From: Gammaproteobacteria bacterium | GTDB taxonomy: Bacteria; Pseudomonadota; Gammaproteobacteria; DSM-16500 | Reading direction: 5' to 3' | Assembly: GCA_013286495.1 (NCBI GenBank) | Contig: JABDFQ010000003.1 | Coordinates: 68,351-102,269, forward strand | DNA: 33,919 nucleotides | In this document: in pieces, positions 27,912 through 33,919 of the stretch | Numbering within the stretch: the first letter of the stretch is position 1 | Layout of the letters: each line of letters starts with the position of its first letter | Notes under the pieces: model-generated | Databases searched by the model: none | What the model saw: the letters and a program-made list of their open reading frames with translations, nothing else | What the model was told of the DNA's origin: nothing | Program-made: the position numbers and the translations under genes

Positions 27912-28820
27912 TCAGACCCTCAGGGAAAATGGATTGAACTTTGTTTTGAAATCATAATAATCCACATTATCTTTCTGTTTTAAATAATTGGATATCCAGT
28001 AAGTTAATGGGAGTGCCAGACATTCATAAATTATTTTAAGTGAAAACATCGTCGCAATGATTTTCCAGATATGGGAATAGGGCATTGTAAATGAAAATGC
28101 TATATGCATGAAGAGTATCGTATCAATACCCACACCTGCAATCGAACTCGTAACAGCACGAAACCAGAAATAGCGTCCTGAGGTTAAAACTTTTAATCTG
28201 GCAAGAATAATGGAATTGGCAAATTCACCGAAAAAATAGCTGACGGTTGAGGCAATGAAGACCCGGAGAGTAGCCTGATAAACTGTCGCATAAGCCTCCT
28301 GGGCATGCCAATCCGCTGCTGGTGTTAAATAGATGGTGAGCCATGTGCCGACAAAAACGATCGTATTCGCCAATAATGCCAGCCATATAATGCGTCGACT
28401 GATTTTGAAACCATACACTTCCGTTAATATGTCGTCGAACACGTAAGTTAAAGGAAAAAATATTAATCCAGCAGGAAATACAAGCGATCCCATTGCTGCT
28501 AATTTAAAAGCGGTCAGATTGGATAAGATTAAAAATGCGGTAAATAAAATTCCAACGATTACGACACTGGATTTGATAGCAGCCGTTTTTTTGGGAAAGC
28601 GTTTGATCAGGTCAAGATTTTGTGTATGTTCAGCTGTATATAAAGCAGCAATATGTGCCACATCTTCGTGTGAAAATTTCTCCAGCCATTCGCGATCATA
28701 TAATTCACTCACAGAGCGATCGAATGTTTTAGCTTTGCCAGTCACCTGGACTTTTACAAAAACGCGTCCAGTATCCTGATAGCTATCATCTACGGAAACA
28801 ATTCGATATAAATGATTCAT
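27912..28820 (-). CDS. VUT-family transporter with N-terminal cytosolic extension (copy 2)
   Basis: 302 residues. The first 75 residues are soluble (YRIVSVDDSYQDTGRVFVKV and a SELYDREWLEKFSHEDV helix), followed by a six-helix VUT domain with FPLTYVFDDILTEVYGFKIS then RRIIW, SYFFGEFANSIILARLKV, and AVTSSIAGVGIDTILFMHIAF. The extension is absent from copy 1 and may serve sensing or assembly. The ATG overlaps the stop of the regulator gene by ATGA. The two copies are clearly paralogous but well diverged, so they may handle different precursors. Confidence 0.88.
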   Translation of the reverse strand: MNHLYRIVSVDDSYQDTGRVFVKVQVTGKAKTFDRSVSELYDREWLEKFSHEDVAHIAALYTAEHTQNLDLIKRFPKKTAAIKSSVVIVGILFTAFLILSNLTAFKLAAMGSLVFPAGLIFFPLTYVFDDILTEVYGFKISRRIIWLALLANTIVFVGTWLTIYLTPAADWHAQEAYATVYQATLRVFIASTVSYFFGEFANSIILARLKVLTSGRYFWFRAVTSSIAGVGIDTILFMHIAFSFTMPYSHIWKIIATMFSLKIIYECLALPLTYWISNYLKQKDNVDYYDFKTKFNPFSLRV

Positions 28821-29482
28821 GTGTAAGTATCCATGCGTGATTCAACAATCGTCCCAAAAATAATATGTTTTTTAATTAATTTGACCGGAGATTGCTGTTG
28901 ATCAAACGATTGCAGCAAAGTATCCAGCCCATCCTGCAATATTTTTCGCACGGTAGGATGAATTCCATCCAGCGCAATCACAACATAATGACCATCTTTG
29001 TACTGAACGTCTGGATCAACGATCAGAATGGAATGTTTACGAAAACGCGGTTCCATGAAAGATAAACTTGGCAATGCATAAGCATGATCCGATACGGATC
29101 GCTCGGTACCAATCCAGTTGGGATGATTGGCCGGTGTGATATTTTTTTTGGTGAACAGCCAGGATGAAACTTGTTCCCAGGTAATGATTGGAATAAAACG
29201 CCAGGCATGAGACGGTGTGCTTGTGCTTCCAGCAATACGATTGATCGCAAGCGGCTCAAATCCACATAATTGCCCGATGGTAATGCCAAAAAAATCCGCA
29301 ATAGGCTTTAAAGTATTGGCGCGCGGATCACTGGTGCCGCCCAGTAATAAACGGTTAACCGTTGTTTGCGGCAGATTGACTCTTCTTGCCAGTTCCGCTT
29401 CCCTGATGTTCGCTTCCATCATGAGCTTACGCAGAATCTGGCATACAGACAGTGAGGGCTGCTGTGATTCGATCAGTTGCAT
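28817..29482 (-). CDS. XRE-type regulator with degenerate S24/LexA-like domain
   Basis: 221 residues. An XRE helix-turn-helix occupies about 20-75 (AELARRVNLPQTTVNRLL, then a TLKPIADFFGIT helix). The C-terminal half follows the S24 peptidase plan of LexA/CI repressors, with MEPRF, ILIVDPDVQYKDGHYVV and the TVRKI strand. At the position of the nucleophile in the usual DSMxP the sequence reads SFMEP, and the usual TVK lysine is an Arg, so self-cleavage looks lost. The ATG has GGAG 5 bases upstream. The gene is first in the operon and is translationally coupled to the VUT genes, so it probably regulates itself and them. The ligand is unknown. Confidence 0.85.
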   Translation of the reverse strand: MQLIESQQPSLSVCQILRKLMMEANIREAELARRVNLPQTTVNRLLLGGTSDPRANTLKPIADFFGITIGQLCGFEPLAINRIAGSTSTPSHAWRFIPIITWEQVSSWLFTKKNITPANHPNWIGTERSVSDHAYALPSLSFMEPRFRKHSILIVDPDVQYKDGHYVVIALDGIHPTVRKILQDGLDTLLQSFDQQQSPVKLIKKHIIFGTIVESRMDTYT

Positions 29483-29511
29483 GCGTGCTCCGAAAGTTAA
29501 AGGTGGCGGGC

Positions 29512-29540
29512 ATTATACCGTCTCAGACGCGTGTTTTGAA
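29512..29540 (-). promoter_or_regulatory. Sigma-70-like promoter of the regulator-VUT-VUT operon
   Basis: On the minus strand TTCAAA (29535-29540) and a perfect TATAAT (29512-29517) are separated by 17 bases. The -10 box ends 29 bases before the ATG at 29482, giving a leader of about 20-25 bases, too short for a riboswitch. Confidence 0.6.
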
Positions 29541-29576
29541 TATTTTTTACCAGGAAAAATCGTATTTTTGCGTTGA

Positions 29577-29598
29577 TTTAAACGTAAAACCGTTTAAA
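29577..29598. promoter_or_regulatory. Operator-like palindrome between regulator and monooxygenase genes
   Basis: Two perfect 8-base half-sites, TTTAAACG and CGTTTAAA, flank a 6-base spacer. The site lies 37 bases upstream of the -35 box of the regulator operon and overlaps a possible plus-strand promoter, TTGATT (29573-29578) - 16 bases - TAAAAT (29595-29600), facing the monooxygenase gene. Symmetry and position suit an XRE-dimer operator controlling both directions; binding is inference. Confidence 0.5.
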
Positions 29599-29666
29599 AT
29601 CATCCACACCTGCTTGGTAAACAACAGGACTGTCTCCATTTCGAGTATTAAATACAGGACAGCGAT

Positions 29667-30788
29667 ATGATCAAAAAAATAGCAATTATTGGCGGTGGAA
29701 TTGCCGGACTGACAGCGGCGATAGGTTTGAAACACTCAGGTTTTGCAATCACCGTTTTTGAAAAAGCCAAACAGTTTTCGCCGTTAGGAGGAGATATTCC
29801 TCTTTGGCCAAATGGCTTGCGTGTGCTGGATAAATTTGGCTTGTACCAAAAAATAAAAGCTAAAAGTGGTTGCTACCCATTCATCAGTATTGGCAATGAA
29901 GCAGGGGATCTGATTAGTAAAACAATGGTTGATGATTTCCATAAAATTGCACCATATGATCCCATCAATATTTGTCGTCATGAATTGCAGGCTATTCAAT
30001 TGGCAGCGCTGGAAAGTGAAGAAATTATATTAGATAAAACTTGTATACGCATTGAGGAAACTGAGGAACATGTCATTGCACATTTTCATGATGGTTCAAA
30101 ATTTGCTGCTGATTTATTAATTGGTGCAGATGGTGCTTTTTCATTTATCAGAAATCATATTGAACCAGAATATAAATTGGAATATACGGGATATCTTTCA
30201 CTGGGTGGAATTAGCGAACTTCCTTATCACATCAGACATAATTTAATATTCGGTCAATACCTGAGTGGCAATTTTCCAGTTGATGGCAACAAACATATGA
30301 TATTTTTTATCTGCAAACATGCAGATTGTGATATTCATCAGACATATCCGTTACTTGCAGATCAATTAGGTTTATTCAGAAATCACGCACCGATACTGAA
30401 TGAAATGCTGGATAATCTCGAACAATCCATCAATAAAAATCACGGATTAAAAAATTATTTTTTTGTTAAAAATTATAATTTGCAACCGTTAAATCGCTGG
30501 AGTAAAAATCGTATTGTTTTAATCAGCGATGCTGCACATCTGGTTGGATCCATCCTCGGCTGTGCTACATCTGTTTCACTGGAAGGTGTGGAAATGCTAA
30601 TTGAATGTCTTAATCAATCTCCAGATAACTATTCAATCGCGTTAAAAAAATATGAGGTGTTACATAAACCGCGAGCAACACGCTTGTTATCACTGGAACG
30701 TAAACTGGCGGAGATGTTAAATAAAAATGAGCTGGGAGATTATCCATCTTTTAGTGATGATTTAATCTCCTGCCTGAAAAGCTATTGA
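29667..30788 (+). CDS. FAD-dependent monooxygenase (PHBH-type flavoprotein)
   Basis: 373 residues. The N-terminal Rossmann motif is IIGGGIAGLTAAIGL with the acidic end VFEKA. The DG motif is LLIGADGAFSFIR. The third flavin motif, usually GDAAH, is present as LISDAAHLVGS, so the Gly is a Ser, and the stretch after it (GCATSVSLEGVEML) departs from the common GxGxNxAxED. These changes suggest a divergent member; substrate unknown. Class A flavin monooxygenases hydroxylate aromatic or other small rings with NAD(P)H and O2. AGGA lies 5 bases before the ATG. It is divergent from the regulator operon and overlaps the following convergent gene by 7 bases. Confidence 0.88.
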   Translation: MIKKIAIIGGGIAGLTAAIGLKHSGFAITVFEKAKQFSPLGGDIPLWPNGLRVLDKFGLYQKIKAKSGCYPFISIGNEAGDLISKTMVDDFHKIAPYDPINICRHELQAIQLAALESEEIILDKTCIRIEETEEHVIAHFHDGSKFAADLLIGADGAFSFIRNHIEPEYKLEYTGYLSLGGISELPYHIRHNLIFGQYLSGNFPVDGNKHMIFFICKHADCDIHQTYPLLADQLGLFRNHAPILNEMLDNLEQSINKNHGLKNYFFVKNYNLQPLNRWSKNRIVLISDAAHLVGSILGCATSVSLEGVEMLIECLNQSPDNYSIALKKYEVLHKPRATRLLSLERKLAEMLNKNELGDYPSFSDDLISCLKSY

Positions 30789-31951
30789 TTACCTGGTCGC
30801 AAGGATGATGTTTCGGAAGAATCATCTGGTTTCGACTCAAGTAATTTAGAAGATGCAAAAAGTGTGTGGAGTTTGTTTAGAAAGAAAGTTTGTTCTTTCT
30901 TCACTTTCTCAAATGGAATTTGATAAACATATGAAATACAGCGAGGTGACGTCTGTATAGCTTTTTGCTCAGCTTTGAAAAATGATTTCATGCAGGAAAA
31001 AAAGAGATAAGGATAAATTTGATTTAATACTTCCTGCAGAAAAATATTTTGCCGCTTGCCTTGTTGCAGTGTAACGCAGGCTATTGCAGCATGGTAAGCT
31101 TCATTTTTCTTCAATATATTATCGATGCGGGATACTAAATTTTTATCAGGAAAAATGGCAGTAAAAGTTGATGGTTTTAAAGTAACGCCAAATCCGACAG
31201 GTAATTTTCGCTCAGCGAAAGCCATTTCAATGGATTCGGTAAGTGTTTTGGTGTCTTGCTCCGTTAGGCCATAAAACGTGAAATGAAATCCCGGCGGCAA
31301 TTTCCCACTTTTAAAAGCACAAGCTAAGCTTTCAACACCTTTTTTGCCAAAATCCTTAAGATCAATCTGAAGTCCGCGCTGACATTTTCCACTTTGTAGT
31401 GCCTCAGCAAGTATTTCAGCAGCGTTGCTTCCGCAAAATAATATACTTATATGAAGATTCTCCGGACAATTCTTATGTTGCAAAGCTAATGCAATTTCCT
31501 GAACTTCTTCAACATCAATTGTGGCACCGCTAATATCCAGATAAAGATTTTTAGGACATTTACCACTCATTATTGCTTTTGTTAATACTTTTATACCTTC
31601 GAGGGAAACGTGCATCAAATTAATTGTCAAAGGAAGTTTGCAATTTCCCGATTCCAGTGCTTCTGCAAAGGCAATCGCGCAAGCCTTGCTACAGGATTTG
31701 TTATGAAAATTTATTTTCAAGCCGGCTGGATAGTTTCCCGTTTTTAATCTGTTTGCAATAGCAATAGCAATTGGTTTAAGAGGAAGCTTCTCATAACTGT
31801 TATAAACCAGATTTCTGCCATAACCTGAAAAATCAATATGGTTGGTATTGGGGTGTTGATCTAAATAACTTGTAAGATACGCGGCGCACTTTTCTGGATT
31901 TAAAAAACTATCACTCATATCCAAAAGTATTTCAGGTAATCTACCTTGCAC
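30782..31951 (-). CDS. Effector-like leucine-rich-repeat protein
   Basis: 389 residues, no signal peptide. About residues 60-260 hold six or seven repeats of roughly 28-30 residues with the pattern AxAxALxSGKCPxxLxIxL, a ribonuclease-inhibitor-type leucine-rich repeat in which SGNC/SGKC/SGKL turns recur. A helical region (about 270-360) with Cys- and Phe-rich segments follows. The end is hydrophilic and Ser/Glu-rich (ESKPDDSSETSSLRPGNQ), a composition common in type IV effector tails. Start is GTG with GAGGAG 6 bases upstream; an ATG 11 codons later is less well placed. It may be co-transcribed with the permease 45 bases upstream. An effector role is inferred from repeat type and tail only. 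Confidence 0.78.
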   Translation of the reverse strand: MQGRLPEILLDMSDSFLNPEKCAAYLTSYLDQHPNTNHIDFSGYGRNLVYNSYEKLPLKPIAIAIANRLKTGNYPAGLKINFHNKSCSKACAIAFAEALESGNCKLPLTINLMHVSLEGIKVLTKAIMSGKCPKNLYLDISGATIDVEEVQEIALALQHKNCPENLHISILFCGSNAAEILAEALQSGKCQRGLQIDLKDFGKKGVESLACAFKSGKLPPGFHFTFYGLTEQDTKTLTESIEMAFAERKLPVGFGVTLKPSTFTAIFPDKNLVSRIDNILKKNEAYHAAIACVTLQQGKRQNIFLQEVLNQIYPYLFFSCMKSFFKAEQKAIQTSPRCISYVYQIPFEKVKKEQTFFLNKLHTLFASSKLLESKPDDSSETSSLRPGNQ

Positions 31952-31996
31952 AATAATCTCCTCATTATTTTTATATATGAAAATAACTCACGCGTA

Positions 31997-33415
31997 TTAA
32001 ATGGTTTCGCTGCGGATTTCAGTTTTCATTAGCAAACGACTTGTTCTGATCTGGTACCAGTAAAAGAAAACAATCGGAACGATCATGGCAAGCATGCCAG
32101 TGATGAAAAGTATTTCATAATTAAGACCACTGCCAATATTAATATTGCTCGGTGGAATAAAACCAACATACAGTGTGATCGCGCAACCAATCAAGCCTGA
32201 TGCGCATACTAACCATGTGCCGAGCTTTTTACCTGGAATGACGAAATAGCCGCCGGAATACGACATTTTCTTGCGTAAACGCATGCCGCTTAAAAATAAA
32301 ATTACGTACATCATCATGTATAACTGTGTCGTGAGCGCGGTTAATAACCAGTAGGAAGCATTAATACTGGGTAAAAATAAAAATGCCATGCATACAAAAC
32401 TAACTAGCACACCTTGCGTCAATAACAAATTCTGTGGCACGCCATGTTTATTTAATTTTTCAAAAAACGGTGGCATAAAACCATCTTGCGCAGCGTGTCC
32501 CAACCCTTTAATCGGTGAGATGACCCAGCTAATCACGCCACCCAAACTGCCAATTACCAGCATGATGGTTAATACGGGAATCAGCCAATTCAAATGATAA
32601 GCAGAAAGAAAATACGCAAAAGTCTGAATGGTGCCATTGACGAGATTGATCTGGTTGTAAGGTAAAACAAAAGCAATGGCGAGAGATCCGAGCATCATCG
32701 TAATTAAAATAATGACGCTGGAAAATGCAAGCGCACGCGGAAAAGTTTTTTGTGGATTGGCAACATCCTTGATATGCACGGAAGCTAATTCCATTCCGGC
32801 AAATCCCAGCATGACAGCAGTTAATGCCATCCAGTTTTCTGAATGCTGAAAGCTCGGCAAAATCGTGCTGCTATTCAATTGTATTTGTAAAGGATGATTA
32901 CCAATCAGCCACACAAGAAGCAAACCGATAATCATGATCATGGGAAGAATCAGGCCGATGATCGCGCAAAAACTCGTGAATTTTGCAGATACATGCACAC
33001 CGCGCAAATTTACCAGTGTCAGCAACCAGAAGAGACAGAGAATGACAGAGACCATGTAATATTTATTTTGTGCAAGCGCAGGATCAATGAGATAAGCTGC
33101 TGTTCCTGCGATAAAAGAAAGAATAGTGGGGAACCAGACGAGATTATTGATCCATTGCAACCAGACTGCGAGAAAGCCAATGCGCTCACCGAATGCGAGC
33201 TTCGCCCACTTATAAATACCACCTTCATCAACATTTGCGGTTAATTCAGCTGAAACCAGAGCAGTTGGAATGAGAAACACCAGTGCAGCGAAAATAAAGA
33301 AAAAAATCAGCGTGCTGCCAAACAAGGCAGTCGCTGGCAAATTACGGATGCTATCAATCGCGCCGGTAATCAGCAGCGTCAGGGCTAAGGTATTGAGCTT
33401 GTTCACGGTTGTCAT
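31997..33415 (-). CDS. APC-superfamily amino acid permease/antiporter, GadC-like
   Basis: 472 residues with about 12 membrane helices. The family core is visible: early helix with LFGSTLIFFFIFAALVFLIP, then SAELTANVDEGGIYKWAKLAFG (helix 2 with the EGG motif of glutamate/GABA-antiporter members), GFAGMELASVHIKDVANPQK (helix 6, substrate-side), and LGHAAQDGFMPPFFEKLNKHGVP split over the next loop. It imports or exchanges an amino acid at the inner membrane; the substrate is not readable. I use the ATG at 33415; a TTG two codons upstream is possible and no strong ribosome site is seen for either. No decarboxylase gene neighbours it, so an acid-resistance role is not supported. Confidence 0.88.
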   Translation of the reverse strand: MTTVNKLNTLALTLLITGAIDSIRNLPATALFGSTLIFFFIFAALVFLIPTALVSAELTANVDEGGIYKWAKLAFGERIGFLAVWLQWINNLVWFPTILSFIAGTAAYLIDPALAQNKYYMVSVILCLFWLLTLVNLRGVHVSAKFTSFCAIIGLILPMIMIIGLLLVWLIGNHPLQIQLNSSTILPSFQHSENWMALTAVMLGFAGMELASVHIKDVANPQKTFPRALAFSSVIILITMMLGSLAIAFVLPYNQINLVNGTIQTFAYFLSAYHLNWLIPVLTIMLVIGSLGGVISWVISPIKGLGHAAQDGFMPPFFEKLNKHGVPQNLLLTQGVLVSFVCMAFLFLPSINASYWLLTALTTQLYMMMYVILFLSGMRLRKKMSYSGGYFVIPGKKLGTWLVCASGLIGCAITLYVGFIPPSNINIGSGLNYEILFITGMLAMIVPIVFFYWYQIRTSRLLMKTEIRSETI

Positions 33416-33544
33416 TGGCAAATCATACTCTGGTTAAAGTGCATGTAATCATAGCGATATCAGATTAAGGCCATCTTAATGAGTTCGGCAAATCTTTCAA
33501 GTTTATTTGTAAATGGATGATAAATAGGGGAGAAATTTGAGTAA

Positions 33545-33562
33545 AAAATAATCGATTATTTT
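33545..33562. promoter_or_regulatory. Perfect 18-base palindrome, possible operator
   Basis: The sequence AAAATAATCGATTATTTT is its own reverse complement. It lies 130 bases upstream of the permease ATG and just before the repeat element. It could be a dimeric regulator site; no matching second copy was noticed in the window. Confidence 0.4.
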
Positions 33563-33570
33563 CCATTAAA

Positions 33571-33670
33571 GTTCAGCAAGAAGGCCTTCCTCATCCGGGG
33601 GAAGGTGTCAGAAGGACGGATGGGGGAGTATAACGATACCTTCCCTCAGAGGAGAAAGGTCTTACTGAAC
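33571..33670. repeat. Nested palindromic repeat element (REP/MITE-like)
   Basis: Imperfect terminal inverted repeats (33571-33592 and 33649-33670, both starting GTTCAG with AAGA next) enclose smaller palindromes: CATCCG/CGGATG (33592-33597 with 33617-33622) and GGAAGGT/ACCTTCC (33600-33606 with 33638-33644). The GGGGGAAGGTGTCAGAAGGACGG-type core, cut here to its motifs, resembles a family of dispersed repeats common in Proteobacteria (recognised from memory). There is no coding sequence for transposition. Confidence 0.75.
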
Positions 33671-33740
33671 GACATTTGCATATCATGCACAAACATAAAC
33701 AATTTGCTAAACTCACTTTTTCACCAACAAGGAGATGTTT

Positions 33741-33919
33741 ATGAAGCAATTAAAATTTGGAATTTTCATTTTTCTCGCGAGTATTTTCACTACCTTTCCA
33801 GCACTCTCATCTGCATGTGAATGCTCAACTTGCAACAAACATACAACCGTTCATCATACTTGCAAGCATCATTGTCCATGCAACAAGAATCATCATTGCG
33901 ATAAAAAATGTGGTTGTAA
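33741..33919 (+). CDS. Exported Cys/His-rich peptide, 3' truncated by window edge
   Basis: The frame opens at an ATG with AAGGAG 6 bases upstream and is still open at the right edge after 59 codons, since the final TAA-like bases are out of frame. Residues 1-25 are a signal peptide ending ALSSA. The mature part visible is 34 residues with 10 Cys and 8 His, in motifs CECSTC, HHTCKHHCPC, NHHCDKKCGC, and with Lys, Asn and Thr between. No hydrophobic core remains, so metal coordination (zinc, copper or nickel) is the obvious reading, similar in style to metallothioneins though not in a family I can name. Periplasmic or outer-surface location is inferred from the signal peptide. It is divergent from the permease and has a palindromic repeat upstream. 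Confidence 0.8.
   Translation, partial: MKQLKFGIFIFLASIFTTFPALSSACECSTCNKHTTVHHTCKHHCPCNKNHHCDKKCGC

Larger units (their letters stand above)
33416..33740. other. Intergenic region with palindrome and repeat element, no gene seen
   Basis: This 325-base gap separates the divergent permease and Cys/His-rich peptide genes. It holds an AT-rich part with an 18-base palindrome (33545-33562), a GC-richer repeat element (33571-33670), and the leader of the peptide gene with AAGGAG at 33729-33734. A TATGAT hexamer on the minus strand (33448-33453) could be a -10 for the permease. A short open frame across the repeat (33605-33820) has no ribosome site and overlaps the peptide gene out of frame. Confidence 0.6.

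Noticed and set aside
29483-29576. preQ1 riboswitch upstream of the VUT operon
   Set aside because: The promoter found leaves a leader of only about 20-25 bases, and I see no preQ1-type stem with an A-rich tail.
1-33919. tRNA, rRNA or CRISPR array
   Set aside because: No cloverleaf-like sequence in any gap and no regularly spaced direct repeats were found by reading; a tRNA scan was not possible.

Overview
The window looks like chromosome from an AT-rich gammaproteobacterium, most likely of the Legionellales (Legionella/Coxiella/Aquicella-like). This rests on the gene families: a Legionella-type L-serine dehydratase with a C-terminal cysteine, TldD/TldE, complete Lpt/Kds and Mla envelope modules, paired VUT (queuosine-precursor) transporters, a GadC-like permease, and several effector-like proteins (ribonuclease-inhibitor-type leucine-rich repeats, TPRs, a Ser/Thr-tailed hydrolase). 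I could not run a search, so the taxonomy is inference. I see no rRNA, tRNA, transposase or CRISPR array.

Layout. 1-1355: 3' part of an alpha/beta-hydrolase-like gene cut by the left edge. 1365-3330: sdaA and a glycine-zipper lipoprotein, both minus strand. 3528-10618: plus-strand run ampG-like permease, MscK-type mechanosensitive channel, tldD, tldE. 10619-10725: perfect 40-bp inverted repeat. 10747-11829: RES/Xre toxin-antitoxin pair, divergent from a YdjM-type membrane protein. 12513-16846: a secreted leucine-rich-repeat protein facing a TPR protein, a small secreted protein and a polytopic membrane protein.

16936-25342 is the envelope core. The minus strand reads kdsD-kdsC-lptC-lptA-lptB, then a long inverted repeat, then an HPr-like gene. 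The plus strand reads dgkA and then mlaF-E-D-C-B plus a Na+/Ca2+-exchanger-family gene. In enterobacteria these genes form one co-directional block (yrbG-mlaFEDCB-kdsD-kdsC-lptCAB-rpoN-hpf-ptsN-npr). Here the block is split into two divergent operons around dgkA, the exchanger lies after mlaB, and rpoN-hpf-ptsN is missing between lptB and the HPr gene, where the repeat sits.

25368-33919 is more accessory: a frameshifted two-repeat protein of unknown function; a regulator-VUT-VUT operon divergent from a flavin monooxygenase, with a palindrome between them; an effector-like repeat protein behind an APC permease; a third palindromic repeat; and, cut by the right edge, an exported Cys/His-rich peptide that looks metal-binding.

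The items I rate most worth following are the frameshifted duplicated-domain gene, the Cys/His-rich peptide, the regulator/VUT operon with its operator-like palindrome and degenerate S24 domain, and the repeat at the site where rpoN-hpf-ptsN would normally lie.
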